Below, piece after piece: positions 28,037 through 37,297 of a DNA stretch of 64,000 bases; the first letter of the stretch is position 1; each line of letters starts with the position of its first letter. Under the pieces are notes generated by a model, which saw only the letters and a list, made by a program, of their open reading frames with translations, ran no database searches and was not told where the DNA came from. This DNA is from Paludisphaera soli (lineage in GTDB: Bacteria; Planctomycetota; Planctomycetia; Isosphaerales; Isosphaeraceae), in contig NZ_JAALJI010000007.1 of assembly GCF_011064595.1 (NCBI RefSeq), positions 1-64,000 of the forward strand, given 5' to 3'. A program made the translations under genes and the position numbers.

Positions 28037-28466
28037 CGGGCGGTCCTCGTCGGGTGGGATCACGACCATCACGCCGAAAGCATGACTTCGGAACCCCGCC
28101 GTGTCCAGATGTCCACAATAAATCGGCGTAAGGGCGCGCACCGGCTGCAGGTCGCCCGCGGTCGCGGCGGGCCGCAGGACTCCGCCCGCCGAAGGCGCTC
28201 GGGCCCGGCGGTGCAAGGACCCACGCTATCGAAGGCCTCCGACGCCTCTGGGTCTGGGGGTGGTTGAAGGCCGAGCAAGCGGGGCGGAACGCATCGACCG
28301 GATCATCGGGCCGCGATCACACCGGCGGATCCGTTTTTGGTTGCAAAGCAACATTTCGCCGGGCAGACTAGACCCTCATCCGAGCCTTTCTCATCGGCGA
28401 GTCCCTCCGCGTATCGCACGCGGGCGGTCGTGCATCACTCGACGATCCATCGGAAGGAGAGTCTCC
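28037..28466. other. divergent intergenic region
   Basis: This lies between the DNA ligase start and the prepilin start and should hold both promoters. A small perfect inverted repeat GTTGC-AAA-GCAAC occurs at about 28338-28350. No gene is seen. Confidence 0.4.
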
Positions 28467-29615
28467 ATGTCCCGGCCCGAACGCCGTCAAGGCGGCTTCA
28501 CGCTCATCGAGTTGCTGGTCGTGATCGCCATCATCGCGGTCCTGATCGCCCTGCTCCTGCCCGCGGTGCAGTCGGCGCGAGAGGCCGCCCGCCGCGCCCA
28601 GTGCGTCAACAACCTGAAGCAGATCGGCCTCGCCGTCCACAACTACGTCTCCAGGAACGACGTGATGCCGGCGTACCAGGTCGACAACTCGGAGACCTGG
28701 GGCTGGACGGCCCCCTGGACGGCCGCGATCCTGCCGGACCTCGAACAGCAGCCGATGTACAACGCCCTGAACTTCAGCATGCCGATGATGGAGATCTGGT
28801 TCGGGGGCGATCCCCCCGCCGGCTCGCTCAACAACACGACCGTCGGCCTGACGACGATCGCCAGCCTGATCTGCCCCTCGGACAGCATCGTGCCGACGAG
28901 CCCCTCGCTTTCGGGCTTCTGGGGGATGTGCAGCTACGCGGGCAACTGGGGCGGCCCGGCCTCGGTGCGGGCGTGCGACGGCACCATCGTCCCCAACCGG
29001 GGCAATCAGATCTACACCTTCTGGATCCCGTTCGTCGGCGGCACCGCCGCCCCGTCAAACCCCGGCCCCGTCCGGCTGGCGTCGATCACCGACGGGACCT
29101 CGAACACCGCCCTGTTCAGCGAGCATCTGCTCGGGTTCGGCGCCAACATCTTCGACCCGCCCAACCCCAGCGCCGCGGCAGGCGGGCCCAACCAGAAGCG
29201 GGGGATCTTCCAGACCGCCGTCGACATCACGATCGACGCCAACAATGCGGCCCAGGCCCGTCAATTCGTCGACGCCTGCCGGACCATCCCGGGGGGGACG
29301 CTGCCGGTCACGAACGTCGCGTTCGGGTCCCAATGGTTGCTGAACCAGGGGCACACGATGGCGAACACCGGCTACGCGCACGTCATGCCGCCGAACGGCG
29401 TTTCCTGCATCGGGGTCCCGAAGTTCGGCATCTCCGACGCCAGTTGGGGAGGGGTCGCCGCGGCGATCTCGGCGACGAGCAACCATCCCGGGGGGGTGAA
29501 CGTCGGGTTCGCCGACGGGTCCGTGAAATTCGTCAAGAATTCGGTCGACCTCCCGACGTGGTGGGGCCTCGGCACGAGGGCCGGCGGCGAGGTCGTCAGC
29601 TCGGACTCCTATTGA
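28467..29615 (+). CDS. DUF1559 prepilin-like protein
   Basis: The 382-residue protein starts with a prepilin leader, [20 protein letters not shown], which a prepilin peptidase would cleave after the Gly before Phe and methylate. The helix is followed by [17 protein letters not shown] and [13 protein letters not shown], the N-terminal signature of DUF1559. The C-terminal H-X9-DG-type region is [19 protein letters not shown]. These proteins exist in dozens of copies in planctomycetes and are thought to form pseudopilus or surface structures. The ATG at 28467 follows the strong GGAAGGAGAG site. A small lipoprotein gene follows, a common pairing. Confidence 0.95.
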   Translation: MSRPERRQGGFTLIELLVVIAIIAVLIALLLPAVQSAREAARRAQCVNNLKQIGLAVHNYVSRNDVMPAYQVDNSETWGWTAPWTAAILPDLEQQPMYNALNFSMPMMEIWFGGDPPAGSLNNTTVGLTTIASLICPSDSIVPTSPSLSGFWGMCSYAGNWGGPASVRACDGTIVPNRGNQIYTFWIPFVGGTAAPSNPGPVRLASITDGTSNTALFSEHLLGFGANIFDPPNPSAAAGGPNQKRGIFQTAVDITIDANNAAQARQFVDACRTIPGGTLPVTNVAFGSQWLLNQGHTMANTGYAHVMPPNGVSCIGVPKFGISDASWGGVAAAISATSNHPGGVNVGFADGSVKFVKNSVDLPTWWGLGTRAGGEVVSSDSY

Positions 29616-29686
29616 GCGGCCGAAGGGGGCTTGGCGTGGCCGGGCCCGAGCGGCGTGGTTTCGAGGTCCACCGAGGGCATTGAACA

Positions 29687-29896
29687 GTGGCCAGACGCAC
29701 CCGCATCGCGATCGTCACGATCGTCCTCGCGTCCCTTGCGCAAGGTTGCGGCTCCGAGGAGCCGGAGAACCTACATGACAACATCGCCCTGTCCAAACCC
29801 CGGCCGGGGATGGAGGCGATGAAGTCGCAAATGCTCGACGCATTCAAGAAAAAGAAGCGGGATCCGGCGAAGGTGGCCCCGAACCTGGTGGAATGA
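29687..29896 (+). CDS. small lipoprotein
   Basis: The 69-residue protein starts at GTG 29687 and has a lipoprotein signal: the basic MARRTR, a hydrophobic stretch IAIVTIVLASLAQG, then Cys (lipobox LAQGC). The mature part is short and charged (DAFKKKKRDPAKVAPNLVE). It lies 71 bases after the DUF1559 gene and is probably co-transcribed. Small lipoproteins of unknown role often accompany DUF1559 genes in this phylum. Confidence 0.7.
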   Translation: MARRTRIAIVTIVLASLAQGCGSEEPENLHDNIALSKPRPGMEAMKSQMLDAFKKKKRDPAKVAPNLVE

Positions 29897-29951
29897 CGCA
29901 CGGCGGGGCGCCCGCTCGGCGGCGGACGGCGCGGAAGGCTCGGGGACGAGC

Positions 29952-30749
29952 TCACGCCCCGCCGCCGACCGGTCGATCCCGCCGGCCGGACGAGACAAGG
30001 GCCGAGGCCCCGGCGGCGGCCCCGAGGGCGACGAGCAGGAAGGCGAGCAGGCGGGCCGCCGGCGTCGTCGCAATCGGCCGTCCGGAGCCGGAGAGCGGGA
30101 AGGCCAGTCCGCCGACGAGGTCGTAGATAACGACCCCGGCCGCCGCCCCCAGGGCGCCCCCGATCGCGGCGTCGACGGCGAGGCGGCGCGATCGTCCGCA
30201 CGCCCCCAGCCCCAAGGCCAGCCCGGCCGTGGCCCCCGACGCGATCCAGAGCGCGCCATGAACGACGATCGAGCGGCCGAGGTCGGAACCCCCGAGGTCC
30301 TCGTTGCGACTCGCGAGCGGGATCACGACCCAGGGAGGCCCCGCGCCCGCGAGCCCGCCGACGAGCAACCCGACGGCCGCGGCCCTCCAGGTCCAGCGGC
30401 CCGGACGACGGGACCGCCCGCCGGCCAACCCCAGGCCCGCCCCCAGCAGGCCCCCGAAGACGCCGAGGGCCGCCGAGTCGCTCTGGAGCACGGCACGCGT
30501 CCGGCTCCGGGGCGTCGACCCGACCATCTCCCCCCCGACGACCTGCACCCGTACTTCGGCGGGCCGAATCCGGAGGGCACCCGACTCGCCCGCGAGCCAG
30601 GCCCCGAGCCCGGCCGACAGGGCGGCCAGGAGCGTCAAGGGCCAGAGCCGGGAGCCGACGACTGGTGCCTCGGCTCGCGCGGCCGCGGAGACATCCTCCG
30701 CGATCACCTCGTCCGATCCGGCTGGGCGATTCGAACCGGCCGTTTCCAT
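29952..30749 (-). CDS. polytopic membrane protein of unknown function
   Basis: The 265-residue protein has an N-terminal cytosolic tail and six or seven hydrophobic segments rich in Ala, Gly and Leu, for example LWPLTLLAALSAGLGAWLAG, ALGVFGGLLGAGLGLAGG, HGALWIASGATAGLALGLG and LLAFLLVALGAAAGASALVS. I see no catalytic motif. It is convergent with the lipoprotein gene and divergent from the TPR gene at 30977. I do not recognise the family, though membrane topology and strand choice are well supported by hydrophobicity. Confidence 0.65.
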   Translation of the reverse strand: METAGSNRPAGSDEVIAEDVSAAARAEAPVVGSRLWPLTLLAALSAGLGAWLAGESGALRIRPAEVRVQVVGGEMVGSTPRSRTRAVLQSDSAALGVFGGLLGAGLGLAGGRSRRPGRWTWRAAAVGLLVGGLAGAGPPWVVIPLASRNEDLGGSDLGRSIVVHGALWIASGATAGLALGLGACGRSRRLAVDAAIGGALGAAAGVVIYDLVGGLAFPLSGSGRPIATTPAARLLAFLLVALGAAAGASALVSSGRRDRPVGGGA

Positions 30750-30976
30750 CGCAAGGTCCTCCGTCTGCGGATCGCTCGCGCGGCCCCAGGCCAGCGCGGT
30801 CCGAGCCCCCAGGGCGATCGGAGGCCGCGATCCGGCCCCGGGCGGAATCCGTGCGGCAAATCATACGGAAGGCCATTGACTCCATCAATCACCGGAATGT
30901 TAATTACACGAATGCGGGGCCGAGGCGCTCGGCCCCGGCCGGAACGGCGACGTCGGATCCGCCACCGGAGGTCATC

Positions 30977-32281
30977 GTGGGAAGCCATCCGAGCCCGGCC
31001 CGCGGGGGCGTCGCTTCGAGGCGGTCGCGTAAAACGGCCGCGGCCGCCGTCCTCGCGGTCGGGATCGTGGCGGCGGGCGTGATGATCCGGGGCGAGTTGC
31101 GGGTCATGAACTCGGCCGACGCCGCGAGACGCGCGACGGCCGACGCCCGGTTCTCCGAGGCGGAGGCGGCCCTGGAACGCTGGATCGCCGCCCGGCCGCG
31201 GGCCGCCGAGCCCCACTTCCTGCTGGCGCGCGTCGCGGTCGCCCTGGGCCGGCCCCAGGAGGCTATTGCTCGCCTCCACCGCGCCCGCGCCCTGGGCCAC
31301 CCCGCCGGCCCGGTGGATCGCCTCGACGCCATCCTACGCGCCCGGGCCGGCCGCCACGCCGAGGCCGAGCCGGTCCTCCGACAGGTCCTCGCCGGCTCCG
31401 ACGCGCCAGACCCCGAGGCGGCCGAGGCCCTGGCCCGCGTCTACCTGGAGACCTTCGACCTCCGGGCCGCCGCCGAGGTCCTCGAGCGATGGATCCGCGA
31501 CGCGCCGCGCGATGCGACGCCCTACCTTTGGCGGACCGAGATCGCCTCGCGGCTCGACGGGGACCAGCTCGCGCGGGTGCGCGACTTCAGCGCCGCCCTG
31601 GAGCGCGACCCCACGCTCGACCGCGCGCGGCTCGGGCTGGCCGACGCCCTTCGCCTGGCCGGGCGACCCGACGAGGCCGAGGAGGACTACGAGGCTTACA
31701 TCGCGCGACGGCCGGACGACCCGGCCGGGCACCGGGGAGCCGGCCTCAACGCCCTGGATCGCGGAGACCAGGCCGAGGCGATCCGCCGCCTCGATCGGGC
31801 CTCGGCGCTCGACCCCGCCGACGCCTCGACCCTGTCCGCGCGGGCGGGCGTCTCCCTGCGCCTGGGCGACTTCGCCGGCGCGCTGGCCATGCTGGACCGG
31901 GCCGTCCTCGCGAATCCGCATGACGTCGAGATCCGCCATCGTCGCGGCCTCTGCCTAGACCGGCTCGGGCACCCCGGGGAGGCCAGGGCCGAGCACGACG
32001 CGGCGGCGCGGCTCCGCGACGACGAGCGACGCCTGTCGGAACTGCGTCGATCCCTGGTCCGCGATCCGAAGAACCGAGAGATCCAGGGACAAATCGCCCG
32101 CTGGATGATCGAGCACGATCACGAGGAGGAGGGGATCCGCTGGGCCCGCAACGTCCTTCGCGATCGGCCTGATCACGCCTCGACCCATCGCGTCCTGGCC
32201 GCCTACTACGACCGGAGCGGCCAGCCCGGCCTCGCGAACTTCCACCGACTCCAGGCCGGGCTGCAATCGCCCCCTCCCTGA
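30977..32281 (+). CDS. membrane-anchored tetratricopeptide repeat protein
   Basis: The 434-residue protein begins at GTG 30977, preceded by GGAGG. A short basic N-terminus leads to one transmembrane helix (AAAAVLAVGIVAAGVMI), after which the chain is a TPR solenoid with about ten repeats, such as ADARFSEAEAALERWIAARP, ADALRLAGRPDEAEEDYEAY and GDFAGALAMLDRAVLANP. TPR proteins act as interaction scaffolds. The layout suggests a periplasmic scaffold tethered to the inner membrane. No partner is evident. Confidence 0.82.
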   Translation: MGSHPSPARGGVASRRSRKTAAAAVLAVGIVAAGVMIRGELRVMNSADAARRATADARFSEAEAALERWIAARPRAAEPHFLLARVAVALGRPQEAIARLHRARALGHPAGPVDRLDAILRARAGRHAEAEPVLRQVLAGSDAPDPEAAEALARVYLETFDLRAAAEVLERWIRDAPRDATPYLWRTEIASRLDGDQLARVRDFSAALERDPTLDRARLGLADALRLAGRPDEAEEDYEAYIARRPDDPAGHRGAGLNALDRGDQAEAIRRLDRASALDPADASTLSARAGVSLRLGDFAGALAMLDRAVLANPHDVEIRHRRGLCLDRLGHPGEARAEHDAAARLRDDERRLSELRRSLVRDPKNREIQGQIARWMIEHDHEEEGIRWARNVLRDRPDHASTHRVLAAYYDRSGQPGLANFHRLQAGLQSPPP

Positions 32282-32580
32282 GTTCGGCGTGAGGAAGTCC
32301 GAAGCCAGAGCGGTGCGACGTGCCCGAGGAAAACCGCATCACTTTCGACGGAGCCGAAGCCGCCCCTAACCGTCCATCCCGGTTTATGGGTCGAGATCGA
32401 CCGCCAAACCCTGTCGAGATCCCTTTCGAGCCCGGACGCCTTCATCAGACCCAGGCCAACGCCGAGGCCGAGCATCAAGATCATGCCGTTGGAGAGCGAG
32501 AAGCGTCGTTCTACGCGATCCTCGAGGGGCGATCGTCGCCGGGGACGCCTCGCGGCCCCATCCGACGAGGTCGGCTCCAC
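32206..32580 (-). CDS. short membrane protein, possibly a truncated gene
   Basis: The 124-residue frame contains RRFSLSNGMILMLGLGVGLGLM, a pattern I have seen at the start of planctomycete membrane proteins, with one hydrophobic helix after a basic stretch. The rest has no recognisable motif and its 3' end overlaps the convergent TPR gene by 76 bases, so it may be the N-terminal stump of a longer gene or a chance frame. Confidence 0.3.
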   Translation of the reverse strand: MEPTSSDGAARRPRRRSPLEDRVERRFSLSNGMILMLGLGVGLGLMKASGLERDLDRVWRSISTHKPGWTVRGGFGSVESDAVFLGHVAPLWLRTSSRRTQGGGDCSPAWSRWKFARPGWPLRS

Positions 32581-32598
32581 ATCGGCCTGGTCCTCCTC

Positions 32599-33078
32599 TC
32601 AGGCGGAGACCCAAGCCCCCAACAGCTTCCGCACGACGACCAACTGGCCGACATGGTAGGCCGTGTGGTCCAGGACGAGCAGCACCTCGCGGATGTACGT
32701 CTGATCGGAACCGTGCGGCACGACGGCGGCGAGCTCGACCTTCGCGTCCTGGACCAGTGCCTGGAGCTTCTCGCGATCCTCGATCAAGGCCGCGATCGAT
32801 CGATCCCAGGCCTCGGCGTCGGGCGGCGCGGGGGAACTCGGCCAGTAGTCCTGCGGCCATCCCCTCTCGCGGTACGTCCCGTCGAGGGAGAAGTCCAGGA
32901 TGTCCCGCTGGACGATCCGGATGTGCTCCAGCAGCTCCCAGGGCGAATGCGGCAGCCTTTCCGGTCGGATGCCGCGCAGCGGCTCCGGCAAGTCGCCGAC
33001 GGCTTCGTCGAGGTTGAGATGCGCCTCCGACCAGGCGAGGGATCGGGCCAGGACGTCGCGGATGACCGGATCGGACAT
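32599..33078 (-). CDS. DinB-family protein
   Basis: The 159-residue protein fits the four-helix DinB/YfiT fold. Metal-ligand His positions are in SPWELLEHIRIVQRDIL and LVLDHTAYHVGQLVVVRKLL. The family includes metal-dependent thiol transferases and many uncharacterised members. I place the start at ATG 33078 (MSDPVIRDVLARSL) because GAGGA lies about ten bases upstream and the earlier residues are arginine-rich. Confidence 0.88.
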   Translation of the reverse strand: MSDPVIRDVLARSLAWSEAHLNLDEAVGDLPEPLRGIRPERLPHSPWELLEHIRIVQRDILDFSLDGTYRERGWPQDYWPSSPAPPDAEAWDRSIAALIEDREKLQALVQDAKVELAAVVPHGSDQTYIREVLLVLDHTAYHVGQLVVVRKLLGAWVSA

Positions 33079-33514
33079 TGGACGATTCCTCGAACGGGCG
33101 CCTGGTTGACCGAGGGACGGACGCTGGACCCGTGATTCTAAGGAAAGCCGCCGCGACTGACGAGCGAGCATCACTTCCCGGTCGCCGTCGGCCGCTCATC
33201 GCGCCGGCCCCGGCCGGCGGCATCGAATCCGGTGCGGCGGTCGGTAAGGTCCCGGGCGGCGGGGTGGACGAGGCGGCCGGTCAGGTAGCCGGCGACCCGA
33301 CCCGATTGGGCGTGCAAGGGCTCGTTCGACGTAGCCGCCGTACCGCGCCAGGGAGGCCACGCGGGGAGCTTTCCGGCGTTGATGGGGCACGGCGTCCCTC
33401 CGCTGTGCAAGGGTTCCCCCGCAGCATGGGCGGACGGCGGCGGATTTGCATGCTCGCCACCCTTCGCGAAGGGGTTTCCTGATCGAATCGTCGCGCAAGC
33501 AGAGAGGGCGTCCA
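33079..33514. other. intergenic, contains a 14-bp palindrome
   Basis: No gene is supported. The perfect palindrome CCCTTCGCGAAGGG lies at about 33462-33475, roughly 40 bases before the next start codon, and could be an operator. A GAGAGGG ribosome site precedes ATG 33515. Confidence 0.4.
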
Positions 33515-34021
33515 ATGGCATCCCAGGACTTGCCGGACGAGGGGCTCGAAGAGCCGTGGTTTTCTCTCAACGCGTTCATGCGCTACCTGTCCGCCAACGC
33601 CTCGGGCCGGCAGGCGATCACGCTGCAGCAGAAGTATCCCAGCCGTTATCAGGAGGTTTATTACGACGCCGCGGCGGACGTCCTGCGGCGTTTCATCGCG
33701 GACGGCATGGGGGATTCTTCGATCCTGGAAAGCGGAATGGCCGCGATCGCGGAAACCGCCTCCGAGAGCGACGTCCCCCACCACATCCGTGTGAACGTCG
33801 AGGTCATCGAGGCCTTCCGCGACCGGCGGCCCAGGCTCCAGTTCGGCGGCCTCGCCCCTTCGTCCGCCGCCGGCCCGCAGTCGAGCCTGTTCGTCGCCGG
33901 GGTCGAGCTGGTGATCCGCCCGGAGATCCTCCTGTCGGGCGTCGTCGACGTCGAAGCCCGCGGGGGGGCCCTGAAGTTCTACTTCTCGAAGGGCCACTCG
34001 CTGACCAGATCGGCCGCGTGA
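33515..34021 (+). CDS. uncharacterised protein, probably truncated by an IS
   Basis: The 168-residue cytosolic protein begins MASQDLPDEGLEEPWFSLNA and has a helical N-terminal half (ITLQQKYPSRYQEVYYDAAA). A beta-rich C-terminal half includes LFVAGVELVIRPEILLSG and GALKFYFSKGHSL. The acidic residue followed by GALKFYF is reminiscent of some nuclease-like folds, but I do not recognise a family and claim no function. The last residues (TRSAA) run straight into an IS5 transposase fragment, so the native C-terminus is probably missing. Confidence 0.6.
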   Translation: MASQDLPDEGLEEPWFSLNAFMRYLSANASGRQAITLQQKYPSRYQEVYYDAAADVLRRFIADGMGDSSILESGMAAIAETASESDVPHHIRVNVEVIEAFRDRRPRLQFGGLAPSSAAGPQSSLFVAGVELVIRPEILLSGVVDVEARGGALKFYFSKGHSLTRSAA

Positions 34022-34361
34022 CGCCGTGCGGATCAAGCGGCCCGGCCGGGGCCGACCGCGTCGCAGGCCTCGACGCCTGGCGGGCGACAAGGGCTACAGC
34101 TATCGGCGGATCCGCCGCTACTTGGGACGGCGGGGGATCAGGGCGGTGATCCCGACCCGCAAGGATCAGCGGAGGAACCCGAAGTTCGACGCCGAGGCCT
34201 ACCGCCGGCGCAACATCGTCGAGCGGTGCATCCTCTGGCTGAAGGAGGACAGGCGGCTGGCGACCCGGTTCGAGAAGCTCGCGGTCAACTTCCTGGCGAT
34301 GGTGAAGCTGGCCATGATCCGCCGTTGCTTCCGCCTCCTCGAGCCGTCGGACAGAACCTAG
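34008..34361 (+). pseudogene. IS5-family transposase C-terminal fragment
   Basis: The frame carries the last third of an IS5 transposase: PGRGRPRRRPRRLAGDKGYS with the second catalytic Asp, then YRRRNIVERCILWLKEDRRL with the final Glu, then MVKLAMIRRCFRLL and a TAG stop. The first two thirds are absent. It is a different IS5 subgroup from the one at 8292-9068. Confidence 0.82.
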
Positions 34362-34802
34362 AGAGGTTTCCCGGAGCGAGCGGGATGCGAGCGCCGTGCC
34401 ACTCGCATTGCCCTCGCCCCCGGCCCGTTGGGCGGTACGGCGCGAGTCCTCGGCCGTCCGCGTCCCGATGAAGGTTCATTCGCTTTCGGACGGGCCACCC
34501 ACCCGCACCGTCGAGAAGGGTGCCGGGACCGACGGCCTGCGAGACGCCTCCGGACTGGGGGCCGACCGCCCGACGCACGGGATGCGGTCGATGACGGTGG
34601 GCGACTCCCCGCCGCGTCAGCTCGACGGCGTGGCGACGGCGACGTCCCGACTCCTGGGCGGCTCCGACGGGTCTCCTGCCCTCGCTGCGACGGCGACCGC
34701 CCGAAGGTCCCTTCGGCGACGCCGGAGTCGGTAGTGCGGCCTGTATGTCGAGAGGCTGTTCGCGCCACCGCCTCGAAGGCGTGCAGCGGGCGTGAAGGTC
34801 GT
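34362..34802. other. intergenic, no gene seen
   Basis: GC-rich sequence between an IS5 fragment and the convergent J-domain gene. No supported frame or repeat. Confidence 0.45.
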
Positions 34803-35627
34803 TCACGGCCGGCCCCGCGGTCTCATCGCGGCCTCGTAGGCCTCCTGGAAACGCCGGAACTCCTCCGGGTCGCCGCCGCGGTCCGGGTGGTGTTCCTTGG
34901 CCAGCTCCCGGTGCCGCCGCTTCACGTCCTCAAGAGATGCGTTGCGGGGCAGGCCCAGGACGTCGAGGCACTCGGGCGAGACGGTCGCGCCCGCCGTCCG
35001 TCCGCCCCGGGCCCGTTCCTCCTCGGCCCGGAGCCGCTCATACTCGGCACGGAGCCGCCAAAACTCGGCGTTGAGCCGCTCCTGCTCGGCCTGGAATCGT
35101 TCTTCCTCACGCCGTATCTCTTCGGCGAGCCGGGTCGCTTCCGCGGCGGCCCAGGCCGCAGCCGCCGCACGCTCGCGTTCCTCGTGCTCCCGTTCCTTGA
35201 GCAGCCGATACGCCGCGAAGTCGCGGACGCCGGCCCTGGTCGCCGCCGGGACGCCCGCCAGGAGCGCCTTTCGCAGCTCGCCCTCGAACCGCCGCACGTG
35301 GTCCCGCGGCCGGCCGTAGCCCCCCTCACGCCAGGAGCCGAAGGTCCGGTCGACCTCGTACCACCAGGCGGCCCGCGCGAAGCGGTCGGCGACGCAGCAG
35401 GATCGGATGGTCGGCAGCCGCGCCGCGACCTCCTGCCGCGGCCCGCCGTCCGTCCGCTTCGAATGCACGACCAGCGGCGTGAGGGCGATCCGATCCGGGC
35501 CGCGATGCTCGCAGGACAGCGGCCTCCAGGGCTCTTCCATATCCATGCCGTGCATCCATTCGGGCTCTTTGAGGAACGCGGCCCGGGCGTCGCTTCGCAC
35601 GGGCCGATTACGCCAGACGATGTACAT
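34803..35627 (-). CDS. J-domain protein with N-terminal MYIVW domain
   Basis: The 274-residue protein ends with a compact J domain that has the HPD motif (LAKEHHPDRGGDPEEF), so it should stimulate a DnaK-type ATPase. The N-terminal 130 residues begin MYIVWRNRPVRSD and contain RIALTPLVVHSKR, LPTIRSCCVADRF and ARAAWWYEVDRTF. I recall this domain from other planctomycete proteins, but it has no assigned role. A long charged coiled coil (AAAAWAAAEATRLAEEIRRE onward) links the two. A C-terminal J domain is unusual among classical DnaJ proteins but common in such fusions. Confidence 0.82.
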   Translation of the reverse strand: MYIVWRNRPVRSDARAAFLKEPEWMHGMDMEEPWRPLSCEHRGPDRIALTPLVVHSKRTDGGPRQEVAARLPTIRSCCVADRFARAAWWYEVDRTFGSWREGGYGRPRDHVRRFEGELRKALLAGVPAATRAGVRDFAAYRLLKEREHEERERAAAAAWAAAEATRLAEEIRREEERFQAEQERLNAEFWRLRAEYERLRAEEERARGGRTAGATVSPECLDVLGLPRNASLEDVKRRHRELAKEHHPDRGGDPEEFRRFQEAYEAAMRPRGRP

Positions 35628-36960
35628 CCTGGTGGACCTTGCCGGTTGGAGTCAGAAAGCGGGAGCAGGGACCTGGTCCTCTCGAGACCCGTGAGGGCGG
35701 TGCGGTAGTGACCCCGCCATGGTCCGATCGTACGGGTGGAAAGAGAATCGCTCGCACCGCGACGACGCGGATGTAGTGACGCCGGCCCTCCCCCTTCGAG
35801 ACGGATGCCGACCCGGGTTCCGCAATCCGACGATACGCCGCCGTTCGGCGAGAAGCCGATCCGGGCGGTGTTCGAGGCCGGCAGTCGCCGCATGCGGGTG
35901 CGACGCGACGTCCCGGGGTCGATCAATCGAAGGCCGGGGATCCGCCGGGGCTCGAGGCCTCCGGGACTCCCGCGACCCATCTGGGCCGCCGCCCGCGTCC
36001 GACCCCCGACTTCCCGGGCGAGGATGCGACGACGGCGGAGGCCCATCGTCTCTGCCCCGCCCGGCGTCCGTGATCCCGAGGGACGGCGGGCGGCCATGGC
36101 CGGGTCCCGGAGGCTTCCGGCCGTCGCACATGCCATCCCGGCGGCGGTTCAGTAATGGGGCCCTCTCGCGGCCCGAGTTGAATCCCGCGATTCACCCCAG
36201 GGCCGAGGACTGCGGCGGGCGAGACCCGCGCGGCGGGCCGGATCCTCCGCGGAGCAGGCATCGACCAACATCGGTGGGCCGAGCCGCTGCCACGGCGGTC
36301 TCCGGGGTCGGGTGTCGGGGGCGAGGGGCGGGCGACGAAGCCGCGACTTGGAGGGCTTGAAGACTCCGCACGGCCCCTCCTTCGACCGGCCCGCGAGACG
36401 GCCGTCCTGCGGGTGACAGTCCCGGGAAGACGGCTCCTCCTCATCGAGCCTGCCCGGCAGCTCGGCCGCCGATGCCCGCGGCCACGTCCATTCGGCTGGT
36501 CGGGCGACCCTCGATGCGATCCGGCGCTCGCAGCTCGATGAAGCCGTCCGCCCCGCGGCGGGCACCGTCGGCCGCTTTGTTCCTCGGGCGCAGAGACTCA
36601 TAACGCGCCGGCCGGCGGGGGGAGAACTCGATGCGGGGCGATCGGGAAGCCGGGTCGCGACCGCTCCCGTCCCATCTCGCGGGATCGGCATGGCGGGGAT
36701 GGGCCCTCGTCTCGGCCTGAGCGGGCGACGACTCTGGGATCGGGTCGGCTCCCCTCCCGGTCCATGCCCGGTCGAGACGTGTTCGCGAAAGGGCGGTGCC
36801 GTCCCGCCCCGACTGCCGCTCCGGCACCCAGCGTCCCAGCCCGGACGTACCGGCCCGGGGAGGGCCCGGCGGATCCGCTCCAACCGGCGTGCGGGCCCGT
36901 GGGAGGGAAGGGGCCCGCCGACGCGGGCGATCAGGACGTGGCCGACCCACTCTCGGAGGG
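35628..36960. other. gene-poor stretch upstream of iteron array B
   Basis: No gene is supported on either strand. It contains palindrome copy 3 at 36179. Composition and scrambled open frames resemble the 541-2369 stretch before array A. Confidence 0.5.
36179..36194. repeat. palindrome TGAATC-N4-GATTCA, copy 3
   Basis: Perfect 6+6 inverted repeat, spacer CCGC, about 770 bases before iteron array B. Copy 1 lies about 900 bases before array A, a similar position. Confidence 0.7.
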
Positions 36961-37297
36961 CCGATTCACCGCAACCTCCGACACGCCTCCATTTCGTGAA
37001 TGTGTTTCGGATCTCCTTGTATAGATGATGGTTAAGTGTCATTCACGGAGGGATTGCGAGTTCCGTGCATACGGGCCATTCGGTGAATCCACCCCTCGGG
37101 GGGGTGGGTCGGCCCCCCGGAGCTTGGCCCTGCCCCCCCCGGCGATGGGCCGGCCTCCGCTGCTGGTCGGTTCACCGAAACCCGCCGATTCACCGAATCG
37201 ATCCGGGCGAGTGAAACGGCGCAAGTCCCTTCATAATAAGGGGATGTCGTCTTGATTCACCGAATGAGGCTCAATGGGCGCTGCGGTGAATCAGACC
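36961..37297. repeat. iteron-like array B, homologous to array A
   Basis: About nine TTCAC/GTGAA half-sites fall in 335 bases, several as GATTCACCG or GGTGAATC. The order of blocks matches array A: TTCGTGAAT, an AT-rich core with ATCTC and ATAGAT, CATTCACGG, GGTGAATCC, a GC-rich gap, two TTCAC sites around CCCGCC, GTGAAACGGCGCAAGTC, then TTCACC..ATG and GTGAA. The two arrays are diverged copies of one element. Array B lies 2.25 kb before the DUF3987 gene. I infer an origin or Rep-binding region. Confidence 0.65.

Noticed and set aside
28338-28350. GTTGC-AAA-GCAAC inverted repeat as an operator
   Set aside because: Five-base arms are expected often by chance in 64 kb, and no second copy or regulator gene supports it.
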